Assembly (NCBI RefSeq): GCF_022095675.1
Contig: NZ_JAHYSG010000082.1
Location: 1-57,207, forward strand
DNA from: Dactylosporangium sp. AC04546
GTDB lineage: Bacteria; Actinomycetota; Actinomycetes; Mycobacteriales; Micromonosporaceae
Length of the DNA: 57,207 bases
Direction of reading: 5' to 3'
The position numbers and the translations under genes were made by a program. Numbering within the stretch: the first letter of the stretch is position 1; the number at the start of each line of letters is the position of its first letter. Below are positions 16,474 to 24,192 of this stretch, piece after piece. Under the pieces are notes generated by a model, which saw only the letters and a program-made list of their open reading frames with translations, was not told the DNA's origin and searched no databases.

Positions 16474-17462
16474 CGCGGGTGACCTCCTGGCGGCTGTGGG
16501 CGGCCGTCCGGCGCGAGCCGCTGCTGCCGGTGCTCGCGATCCTGCTGCTCGCGCTGGCCGGCGCGTACCCCGAGTTCGCCACCGTCGCCAACCTGCGCAA
16601 CATCGCGATGCAGGCGAGCCCGCTCGTGATCGCCGCCGTCGGCATGACCTTCGTGATCATGACGGGCGGGATCGACCTGTCCGTCGGGTCGATGCTGTTC
16701 CTCGCGGCGGCGATCGAGACCACCCGGGCCGTCGTCGGCCTGCCCACCGCCGTGGTCTTCGCCGTGGTCTGCGCGGCCGGCGTCGGCATGGGCCTGCTCA
16801 ACGGCGCCGCGGTCGCGTTCACCCAGGTACCCGCGCTCGTCGTCACCCTCGCCGCGATGCAGGTGTTCCGCGGTGCGGGCGGCCACGTCACCGGCCAGCA
16901 GAACATCGACCTGCCGGCGAACCTGCGCGGCATCGGCACCGCAACCCTGCTCGGCGTGCCGGCGCCGGTCCTGCTCGCCGCGGCCGTCGCCCTCACCGGG
17001 GGCGTCGTCTTCCGCCGCACGACGTTCGGCCGGTACGTGCAGGCCGTGGGCTCCAGCCCCGGCGCGGCGCTCGACGCCGGCCTGCCGGTGCGTGGCGTGC
17101 TCGTCGGCGTGTACGCGCTGGCCGGTCTGCTCGCCGCGTTCGCCTCCCTCACCCAGACCGCGCGCCTCGGCGCCGTGCAGCCGTCCATCGGCCAGGGCTA
17201 CGAGCTGACGGTCATCACCGCCGTGGTCCTCGGTGGCACGGCCCTGTTCGGCGGGCGGGGCAGCATCGGCGGCACCGTCCTGGGCGCCCTGGTGCTCACG
17301 ACCGTCCAGACCGGCCTGGTCTTCTCCGGCGCCTCGCCCTACGTCTTCGACATCGTCCGCGGCGGCGTGCTGCTCGCCGCCGTCCTGGCCGCCGGCGCGC
17401 GGTGGCGAACCGTCGCGCACGCACTGCGGCTGACCGGCCGCGGCCGCCCGTCATCGGCCTGA
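16470..17462 (+). CDS. Sugar ABC transporter permease (RbsC-like)
   Basis: This 330-residue protein is hydrophobic throughout with about eight to ten membrane helices. It carries the RbsC family landmarks VGMTFVIMTGGIDLSVGS (about residues 57-74) and VLGGTALFGGRGSIGGTVLG near 255. It forms half of the membrane channel for a ribose-type importer. The ATG overlaps the TGA of the ATPase gene by 4 nt. The operon has a second permease after the binding-protein gene, so the channel is probably a heterodimer. Confidence 0.93.
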   Translation: MTRVTSWRLWAAVRREPLLPVLAILLLALAGAYPEFATVANLRNIAMQASPLVIAAVGMTFVIMTGGIDLSVGSMLFLAAAIETTRAVVGLPTAVVFAVVCAAGVGMGLLNGAAVAFTQVPALVVTLAAMQVFRGAGGHVTGQQNIDLPANLRGIGTATLLGVPAPVLLAAAVALTGGVVFRRTTFGRYVQAVGSSPGAALDAGLPVRGVLVGVYALAGLLAAFASLTQTARLGAVQPSIGQGYELTVITAVVLGGTALFGGRGSIGGTVLGALVLTTVQTGLVFSGASPYVFDIVRGGVLLAAVLAAGARWRTVAHALRLTGRGRPSSA

Positions 17463-17501
17463 GGCCCGACCAATCACCTGTACACCCCGAAGGGAATTGC
17501 C

Positions 17502-18509
17502 GTGAAAACGCTCGGTGTTGCCCGTTGCCTGGCCGCGGTCGCCGCGGCGTCGTTGATGCTCACCGCGTGCGGTTCGGCCGGGAACGGATCCGGCTCGGAC
17601 GGGTCCGCGGCCGGCAAGAAGCGCACGATCGGCGTGAGCTTCGACCTGCTCAACGCGATCCGCCAGGCCGAGAAGGCCTCGATCCAGCGCGCCGCCGACG
17701 CCGCCGGATACTCCGTGATCTTCAACGTCGCCGATCAGGACGTGCAGAAGCAGGCGTCCCAGATCCAGGACCTGATCCAGACGAAGAAGGTCGACGCGGT
17801 GATCGTCATCGCCCAGGACGGCCAGCAGATCGCCGCGTCGGCCAGCCTGGCCAAGGCCCACAACGTGCCGTTCCTCGCGATCGACCGCGCTGTCGCCGAC
17901 CAGCAGAACGTCACGTTCCAGATCACCGGTGACCCCGTGGAGGACGGCAAGGCGGTCGCGGCCGAGTTCATCGCGGCGGCCGGGACCACGCCGCTACGGG
18001 TGCTGGAGCTCGTGGGCGGGCTGACCGACCAGAACGCGATCGGCCGGCGCGACGGGTTCAACGCCGCGGTCGCCGGGCAGCCGAACATCACGGTGGTCAG
18101 CCAGGTCCCCACCGACTGGAACCCGGCCCAGGCCCTGGACGGTACCTCGAACGCGCTGCAGAAGGACCCGACGATCAACGCGATCTACGTACCGTCCGAC
18201 TTCCTCCTGCCGTCCGTGCAGTCCGCGCTGACCGCGGCCGGCCGGCTCGCGCCGATCGGCGACCCCAAGCACGTGTTCATGGTGACCATCGACGGCGACC
18301 AGAACGGCTGCAAGGCCATCCAGGCCAGGACACTGGACGCCGACATCGCCACGCCCGTCGAGGAGTTCGGCAAGCAGGCCGTGGCGGCGGTCACCACGGC
18401 GGTGAGCGGCCAGCCGGTCGCCCCGAAGTCCGTCCAGGCCAAGGGCCTGACCCTCAACCAGGCCAACTACGCCACGACCAGCTCGCAGGTGTGGGGCTGT
18501 GCGGCCTGA
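17502..18509 (+). CDS. Sugar ABC transporter substrate-binding lipoprotein
   Basis: The 335-residue protein starts at a GTG with GAAGGGAA upstream. The signal peptide ends in a good lipobox LTAC (Cys23), followed by a Gly/Ser-rich tether. The mature part is a periplasmic-binding-protein type I fold of the RbsB type, with TIGVSFDLLNAIRQAEKASI, LIQTKKVDAVIVIAQDG, PFLAIDR and LVGGLTDQNAIGRRDGFN. It captures the sugar outside the membrane for the two permeases. Its 3' end overlaps the second permease by 11 nt. Ligand identity is not readable. Confidence 0.93.
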   Translation: MKTLGVARCLAAVAAASLMLTACGSAGNGSGSDGSAAGKKRTIGVSFDLLNAIRQAEKASIQRAADAAGYSVIFNVADQDVQKQASQIQDLIQTKKVDAVIVIAQDGQQIAASASLAKAHNVPFLAIDRAVADQQNVTFQITGDPVEDGKAVAAEFIAAAGTTPLRVLELVGGLTDQNAIGRRDGFNAAVAGQPNITVVSQVPTDWNPAQALDGTSNALQKDPTINAIYVPSDFLLPSVQSALTAAGRLAPIGDPKHVFMVTIDGDQNGCKAIQARTLDADIATPVEEFGKQAVAAVTTAVSGQPVAPKSVQAKGLTLNQANYATTSSQVWGCAA

Positions 18510-19536
18510 GCCCGTCGCGGTGGAGGGCTGCGCCGCGGCGCCCTCCACCACCCCGCTGTCCCGGCTGGCCCGGCTGCGCGCCCGGGCCGGTCACGCCGGC
18601 TGGCTCGGCGACCTCGCGATGCTGCCGGCCCTCGTCCTGCTGATCGTCGTGCTGAGCACGATGACCGACGGCCTCCTCACGTCGTCGAACCTGATCAACG
18701 TGCTGAGCCAGTCCGCCGTCGTCGGCATCGCGGCGATCGGCGCGACGTTCGTGATCCTCACCGGCGGGATCGACCTGTCGACCGGCAGCGTCATCGGTGC
18801 CGGCGGTGTCGCCGGCGCGTGGGTCATCACCAGCAGCGGCAGCCTGGTGGCCGGCATCGCCGCGGGGCTGGGCACCGGCACCGCGATCGGGCTGGTGGTC
18901 GGGCTCGTCGTGGCGCGGCTCAACGTGGTGCCGTTCGCGGTGACGCTCGCCGCGCTGTACGTCGTGAGCGGCTGCGTCACCCTGCTCAGCCACGGCCGCA
19001 CGATCGCGCCGGTGCCGGTCGAGTTCGTCCGCTTCAGCATCGCCGGGCCCGGCGGCGTGCCGTACGCGGTGTGGCTGACCGTCGTGCTGTACGTCCTCGC
19101 GCAGGTCGTGCTGACACGCACCGCCTGGGGCCGCCGCGTCGTGCACGTGGGCGCCAACGTCGAGGTCGCGCGCATCAGCGGCGTCGACGTGGTCCGCACG
19201 ACGGCCGCCGTCTACGCGGTCGCCGGCCTGTTCTCGGCGACGGCCGGCATCGTGCTGACCTCCGGGCTCGCCGGAGCGGGCGCGAGCATGGGCGGCCCGC
19301 TCCTGCTCAACATCGTCGGCGCCGTCGTGCTCGGCGGCACCCGGCTCACCGGCGGGCGCGGCAGCCTGCTGCGGACCGGTATCGGCGTGCTGTTCCTGGG
19401 ATTCCTGTCCAACGGGATGAGCCTGCTCGGACTGCAGAGTTTCGACCAGCAGATCGTCACCGGATCGTGCATTTTCCTGGCGGCCGCCGCGGACGGACTC
19501 CTGCGCCGGCGGCGGCGGCGATCCAGCCGCGCATAG
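18499..19536 (+). CDS. Sugar ABC transporter permease, second (RbsC-like)
   Basis: The 345-residue permease has about ten hydrophobic helices and the family motifs IGATFVILTGGIDLSTGS and GAVVLGGTRLTGGRGS. The GTG start at 18499 lies inside the end of the binding-protein gene (11-nt overlap), which implies coupled translation. An N-terminal Arg-rich cytoplasmic tail of about 35 residues precedes the first helix and an Arg cluster ends the protein. It is the partner of the permease at 16470. The order ATPase-permease-SBP-permease is seen in rhamnose-type importers, which fits a deoxysugar substrate. Confidence 0.92.
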   Translation: MRPEPVAVEGCAAAPSTTPLSRLARLRARAGHAGWLGDLAMLPALVLLIVVLSTMTDGLLTSSNLINVLSQSAVVGIAAIGATFVILTGGIDLSTGSVIGAGGVAGAWVITSSGSLVAGIAAGLGTGTAIGLVVGLVVARLNVVPFAVTLAALYVVSGCVTLLSHGRTIAPVPVEFVRFSIAGPGGVPYAVWLTVVLYVLAQVVLTRTAWGRRVVHVGANVEVARISGVDVVRTTAAVYAVAGLFSATAGIVLTSGLAGAGASMGGPLLLNIVGAVVLGGTRLTGGRGSLLRTGIGVLFLGFLSNGMSLLGLQSFDQQIVTGSCIFLAAAADGLLRRRRRRSSRA

Positions 19537-19687
19537 GCATTCGTCATACAGATCGATGAGTTCCGAAAGACACGATCGACGCGTCCGGTAAGCCTCGCTA
19601 GTTTCATTTCTGGCTGATGACAGCAGCGTTACCGGCCATCCAATCCCGCCCTGGCCGGCGGCGCACGACGAGCTGGAGAGGAACGCC

Positions 19688-21574
19688 ATGTCCCGCACCA
19701 ACGCATTGACGTATCTCGACGGAGAGGTTGATTTCAGACGCCGCCTGCTGGCGTGGCTGGCCGCCGTGCTGACCACGCTGGCCGCGGTCACGATCATGGT
19801 GGTGGCCGGCGCGCCGAAGGCCCACGCCGCCCCCGGCTTCGACCCCAGCCAGTTCCGCGGCGTGCACTGGTCCCGGCTCGGCGACAACTTCACCGCCGAC
19901 CGCCTCGTCCTGCAGGGGCTGTCCGCGAGCGACGACTACAACACCACCCGCAGCAAGGCCGACGCCATGTTCGCGGCGTTCCAGAGCGACCTGGGCGCCA
20001 ACACCGTCCGGCTGCCGATCAACCCCGCCACCACGGCCTGGACCGCCTACAACGGCGTGATCGACGCCGCCACCGCCCGGGGCTTCCGGGTCATCCTGTG
20101 CTACTGGGTGCAGGACGGCACCAACATGGTCCCGCCCAGCTTCGTGCCCACCTTCAACCAGATGTGGGACACCCTGGCCGCCAGGTACCTGTCCAACCCC
20201 CTCGTCTACTTCGACCCGGTCAACGAGCCCATCGGGTTCACCACCCCCCAGTGGCTGGACTTCGCCGCCGCCTGGGTCGCCCGCATGAACGCGGCCGGCA
20301 TCCCCGGCAACCGGCTGTTCGTCGAGGGCGCCCAGCTCGACGGCGGCGGCTGGGGCAGCGACCTGCGGCCGCTGTGCAACGACGCCCGGTTCAACGGGGT
20401 CTATCTCGGCATGCACCGCTACGCGTTCCCGTACGGCTCGCGGACCTACGAGCAGTGGGTCACCGACATCACGACCCTCATGGGCAACTGCGCCGCCCGC
20501 ACCGTCATCGAGGAGTTCGGCGCGTCGGCGGACACCGGCGTCGACTTCAACGCCGCCCCCACCGCCACCTCCGACAAGGAGGTCGCGTACCTGCGCGCGA
20601 TCACCGACGTCGCCCGCAATTACCACCTGGGCGCGATCTGGTGCCACGTCATCGGGGGCAGGACCACCAGCCCGGACCACGACACGCTCAACATTCTGCG
20701 CCTCGCCGGCGGATTCGACGGCAGCACCGCCAACCTGCCGCTGTGGACGCCCAACCCCTCCGCCGTCGACCGGCTCAAGTACGCCTGGGGTGCGCTCGGC
20801 TCGGGCACGACCGAGCTGCGTAACGTCGGCTTCAACGCGTGCCTCGAGGTGCCCGGCTCGTCCCAGGCCAACGACGTGCAGACGGCGGCCCGCAGCTGCG
20901 CGAACGGCGCCAACCAGCGCTGGACCAGACAGGCCAACGGGACGATCACCGTCTACAACGGCACGAAGTGCCTGGACGCGTTCGGCTTCGGCAAGACCAA
21001 CGGCACCCGGGTCGTGATCCATGACTGCCTGGGCAACGCCAACCAGCGGTGGCGCTTCTTCTCCGACGGGACGATCCGCGGCGTCGACTCCCGCCTCTGC
21101 CTGGACGCCGACCTGGCCAACCCGCAGAACGTCCAGCTCTGGTCGTGCGGCGGCGGCAACAACCAGAAGTGGCGCCGCTTCGGCTCTCCGGTCGGCCTGC
21201 GCTCCTACGCCAACGGCCAGATCGTGGCCGCCGAGTCCGCCGGTGCGCAGCCCCTGATCGCCGACCGGCCCGCCGTCGACCCCTGGGAGCGCTTCGACGT
21301 CGTCGACAACCCCGACGGCAGCGTGAGCCTGCGCGCCCAGGCCAACAACCGCTACGTCAGCGCCCCCAACGGCGGTGCGTCGCCGCTGATCGCCGACAGC
21401 ACCACCATCGGCCCGGCCCAGACGTTCGACCTCATCTACAACCCCGACGGCAGCCTCAGCTTCCGCGCGCGTGTCAACGGCCGGATCGTGGCCGCCGAGT
21501 CGGCCGGTGCGCAGCCGCTGATCGCCAACCGCACCGCCGTCGGCACGTGGGAGAAGTTCGACCTGCTCGTCTAG
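19688..21574 (+). CDS. Secreted GH5-type glycoside hydrolase with beta-trefoil lectin and fascin-like repeats
   Basis: The 628-residue protein has a long signal peptide (hydrophobic residues 19-41, cleavage near AHAA at 48). A (beta/alpha)8 glycosidase domain spans about 50-370, with the acid/base Glu180 in DPVNEP and the nucleophile Glu276 in VIEEFG. A ricin-type beta-trefoil lectin domain runs about 378-500 with repeated NQRW/NQKW. Two fascin-like repeats (IVAAESAGAQPLIA at both ends) close the protein. It should be exported and bind and hydrolyse a beta-linked polysaccharide. GGAGAGGAA lies before ATG 19688. It sits directly after the sugar importer and before a lactonase, so it may release the sugar they use. 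The polysaccharide is unknown. Confidence 0.88.
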   Translation: MSRTNALTYLDGEVDFRRRLLAWLAAVLTTLAAVTIMVVAGAPKAHAAPGFDPSQFRGVHWSRLGDNFTADRLVLQGLSASDDYNTTRSKADAMFAAFQSDLGANTVRLPINPATTAWTAYNGVIDAATARGFRVILCYWVQDGTNMVPPSFVPTFNQMWDTLAARYLSNPLVYFDPVNEPIGFTTPQWLDFAAAWVARMNAAGIPGNRLFVEGAQLDGGGWGSDLRPLCNDARFNGVYLGMHRYAFPYGSRTYEQWVTDITTLMGNCAARTVIEEFGASADTGVDFNAAPTATSDKEVAYLRAITDVARNYHLGAIWCHVIGGRTTSPDHDTLNILRLAGGFDGSTANLPLWTPNPSAVDRLKYAWGALGSGTTELRNVGFNACLEVPGSSQANDVQTAARSCANGANQRWTRQANGTITVYNGTKCLDAFGFGKTNGTRVVIHDCLGNANQRWRFFSDGTIRGVDSRLCLDADLANPQNVQLWSCGGGNNQKWRRFGSPVGLRSYANGQIVAAESAGAQPLIADRPAVDPWERFDVVDNPDGSVSLRAQANNRYVSAPNGGASPLIADSTTIGPAQTFDLIYNPDGSLSFRARVNGRIVAAESAGAQPLIANRTAVGTWEKFDLLV

Positions 21575-21582
21575 CACAGCCC

Positions 21583-21613
21583 GGCGGGCCCGGTGGACGT
21601 CACCGGGCCCGCC
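21583..21613 (+). terminator. Terminator hairpin after the glycosidase gene
   Basis: A perfect 13-bp stem, GGCGGGCCCGGTG paired with CACCGGGCCCGCC, encloses the 5-nt loop GACGT beginning 8 nt after the stop codon. There is no U-tract, which is common for actinobacterial terminators. It separates the glycosidase from the lactonase gene, which starts 34 nt later with its own strong ribosome site. Confidence 0.75.
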
Positions 21614-21647
21614 GTACCATCCTGACGGCGCACATGAAGGAGGCACG

Positions 21648-22499
21648 GTGAGGATCGATGCCCACCAGCACTTCTGGGACCCCGCGCGGTACTCCTACCC
21701 GTGGATGGCCGGTGCGGCCATGGACCCCGTGCGCCGCGCGTTCGGTCCGGACGACCTCGTGCCCAGCCTGCGGGCCGCGCGGATCGACGCGACCGTCCTC
21801 GTCCAGACGCTGTCCAGCCGCGCCGAGACCCGCGAGTTCCTGCGGTTGGCGGCGGCGACCGAAGCCGTCCGCGGCGTGGTCGGCTGGGTCGACCTGACCG
21901 CGCCGTCCGTGGGCGACGACCTCGACGAGCTGCTCGACGGCCCGGACGGCCCCCTGCTGGTCGGCATCCGCCACCAGGTGCACGACGAGCCGGACCCGGA
22001 CTGGCTGCGCCGCGGCGACGTCCGGCGCGGCCTCGCCGCCGTGCAGCGCCGGGGCCTCACGTACGACCTGCTGATCCGGGCCCGGGAGCTGCCCGCCGCG
22101 ACCGACACCGTCCGGGCACTGCCCGAGCTGCGGTTCGTCCTCGACCACATCGCGAAGCCGCGCATCGCCGTCGGCCGCGACGCGTCCTGGACGGCGGGCA
22201 TGCCGGCGCTCGCCGCCCAGCCGAACGTGTCGGTCAAGCTGTCCGGCATGGTCACCGAGGCCGACTGGGCCTCGTGGACGCCCGGCGACCTGCGTCCGTT
22301 CGTCGGACGGGTCGTGGAGTGGTTCACGCCGCAACGGCTCATGTTCGGCTCGGACTGGCCCGTGTGCCTGCTCGCCGGCTCCTACGACGCGGTGCTGGCC
22401 GGCCTCGCCGGCGCCCTGCCCGAGCTGAGCCCGGACGAGCTCGACCAGGTCTACGGCGGCAACGCGGCGCGCACGTACGGCATCGGCGACGGGACGTAG
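21648..22499 (+). CDS. Amidohydrolase-family sugar lactonase (COG3618 type)
   Basis: The 283-residue protein has the amidohydrolase metal motif DAHQHFWDP at the N-terminus, LDHIAKP in the middle and MFGSDWPVC near the C-terminus. These are diagnostic for the L-fucono/L-rhamnono-lactonase and dicarboxylate-lactonase group. It would open the sugar lactone formed by an SDR to the aldonic acid used by the UxaA-type dehydratase. The GTG start at 21648 is preceded by GAAGGAGG. The combination with UxaA and SDRs is the main reason for proposing a deoxyhexose pathway. Substrate specificity is inferred. Confidence 0.88.
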   Translation: MRIDAHQHFWDPARYSYPWMAGAAMDPVRRAFGPDDLVPSLRAARIDATVLVQTLSSRAETREFLRLAAATEAVRGVVGWVDLTAPSVGDDLDELLDGPDGPLLVGIRHQVHDEPDPDWLRRGDVRRGLAAVQRRGLTYDLLIRARELPAATDTVRALPELRFVLDHIAKPRIAVGRDASWTAGMPALAAQPNVSVKLSGMVTEADWASWTPGDLRPFVGRVVEWFTPQRLMFGSDWPVCLLAGSYDAVLAGLAGALPELSPDELDQVYGGNAARTYGIGDGT

Positions 22500-22653
22500 C
22501 CGGGCCGGCACGCATCGTGGGACGACCATCACCGATGCCTGTTCAGCTCGACGGCTCGTGCGGGTGTGACGGCGGTCATGTGCCGGCGGCCGTGAGTAAC
22601 ACGTGCGTGCGGCAGGCCGCCCCTTCCCCGTGGTGAACGTGACGGGAGGTTCG

Positions 22654-24150
22654 GTGATCGCCGGCCGCTACCGGCTCCAGACGGTGCTCGGCCGTGGTGG
22701 CATGGCCAGCGTCTGGCGGGCGGTCGACGACCGCCTCGGCCGGGAGGTCGCGGTCAAGGTCCTGCCCGCCGGTGCCGGCGTCGCCGAGCCCACCGTGGTG
22801 CGGCGCTTCGAACGGGAGGCGCAGTCGGCCGCCCGGCTCAGCCACCCGAACATCGTCGCGGTGCACGACGTCGGGCGTGACCAGGACCTGGCGTACCTGG
22901 TGATGGAGCTCGTCGACGGCACCAGCCTGGCCGACCATCTCGGCCGCGGCCCGCTGCCCGCCGACCGCGTGGTGGCGATCGGTACGCAGGTCAGCGACGC
23001 GCTCGCCGCCGCGCACCGTGCCGGCGTGATCCACCGCGACGTCACGCCCGGGAACATCCTGCTCGGGTCCGGCGGCACGGTGAAGGTCTGCGACTTCGGC
23101 ATCGCCCGGCTCACCGAGCACCACCAGGCCGGCCTCACCGCCGCCCACGCGGTGGTCGGCACGAGCACGTACATGGCGCCCGAGCAGGCGACCGGCGGGC
23201 CGGTCGACGGCCGCACCGATCTGTACGCACTCGGTTGCGTGCTGTACGCCATGCTGGCCGGCCGGCCGCCGTTCACCGGGGAGAACCCGATGATCGTGCT
23301 CCACCGGCATGTGCACGAGCCGCCGGTACCGCTGCGGACCGTCCGGCGCGACGTACCGGCCGAACTGGACCGACTCGTCACCGACCTGCTCGCCAAGCGG
23401 CCCGGGGACCGGCCGGCGACCGCCGACGCCGTCCGCGACCGGCTCGTCGCGGTCGCGGCGGACCCGGCGAACCCGACCCTCCTGGCGAACCCGGCCCTCC
23501 CGGCGAACCCGGCCCTCCCGGCGAACCCGGCCCTCCTGGCGGACCCGGTCGTCCCGGCGGACGCGGAGGGCCCGGCCGGCCGGCTCCCGGGCCGGGTGCG
23601 TGCCTCCGCCGGCGTCGTGTCGCGGACCCAGGCCCTGCCCGTCCTCGACGAGTTCGCCGCGCCGGTCGCTCCCCGGCAGCGCCGCCCGATCGGCGCGCTC
23701 CTCGTCGTCGCCGTCACCGCGGTCGTCCTCACCGCGCTGGGCATCGCGGCGTTCCTCGCGTCCCGGCCACCCGCGACCGACGCCGGCGCCGGCACCCCCA
23801 CCCCGGCCGTGACCGCCACGACGGCTCCGACGACCGCAGCGCCGAGCAGCCCGGCCGCCTCCCCGGCCGGCCTGGTCGCCGGACTGCGCGACACGATCGA
23901 CGAGCAGGCGCGCGCCGGTGAGCTCGACACCCGCACCGCGAACCAGCTCAGCGGCAGGCTGGACGATGTCGAGCGGGAGATCGCCCGCAACCGCGCCGAA
24001 CGTGCGGCCGGCAAGGTCGCCGACCTGCGCGACACGCTCGACAAACTGCACGACGACGGCAAGATCGGCAGTGCCGGGTATCAGACCATCCGGGCCGGCC
24101 TGGACCAGCTCGCCGGCACCCTCCCACGTGTCGACAAGGGCGAGAACTAG
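22654..24150 (+). CDS. Transmembrane Ser/Thr protein kinase with extracellular helical domain
   Basis: I placed the start at the GTG 22654, 4 nt after GGGAGG, giving 498 residues. The kinase domain (about 5-265) has GRGGMASV, Lys35 in VAVKVL, HRDVTPGN, DFGIARL and APEQ, so it looks active. A juxtamembrane linker contains an Ala-Asn-Pro repeat, and a single membrane helix follows (about 346-369). The outside part is a Thr/Pro/Ala linker and an amphipathic helical domain (about 405-495) resembling the FIMAH-type sensor found on actinobacterial kinases. Upstream GTG codons in frame exist but lack ribosome sites. Its signal and targets are unknown. Confidence 0.9.
   Translation: MIAGRYRLQTVLGRGGMASVWRAVDDRLGREVAVKVLPAGAGVAEPTVVRRFEREAQSAARLSHPNIVAVHDVGRDQDLAYLVMELVDGTSLADHLGRGPLPADRVVAIGTQVSDALAAAHRAGVIHRDVTPGNILLGSGGTVKVCDFGIARLTEHHQAGLTAAHAVVGTSTYMAPEQATGGPVDGRTDLYALGCVLYAMLAGRPPFTGENPMIVLHRHVHEPPVPLRTVRRDVPAELDRLVTDLLAKRPGDRPATADAVRDRLVAVAADPANPTLLANPALPANPALPANPALLADPVVPADAEGPAGRLPGRVRASAGVVSRTQALPVLDEFAAPVAPRQRRPIGALLVVAVTAVVLTALGIAAFLASRPPATDAGAGTPTPAVTATTAPTTAAPSSPAASPAGLVAGLRDTIDEQARAGELDTRTANQLSGRLDDVEREIARNRAERAAGKVADLRDTLDKLHDDGKIGSAGYQTIRAGLDQLAGTLPRVDKGEN
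23466..23555 (+). repeat. 18-nt tandem repeats in the kinase juxtamembrane linker
   Basis: Units of GGCGAACCCGGCCCTCCC repeat about four and a half times with small variations, encoding ANPALP-like hexapeptides between the kinase domain and the membrane helix. The frame is kept. Such Pro-rich spacers act as flexible stalks and their copy number may vary between strains. Confidence 0.8.
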
Positions 24151-24152
24151 CC

Positions 24153-24180
24153 GCCCGGCCCACCCCAAGGCGGGCCGGGC
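24153..24180. terminator. Bidirectional terminator hairpin
   Basis: GCCCGGCCC and GGGCCGGGC form a perfect 9-bp stem around a 10-nt loop in the 42-nt gap between the kinase gene (rightward) and the acyl-CoA ligase gene (leftward), which converge here. It can serve both. Confidence 0.7.
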
Positions 24181-24192
24181 GCCGCGGGGCGG

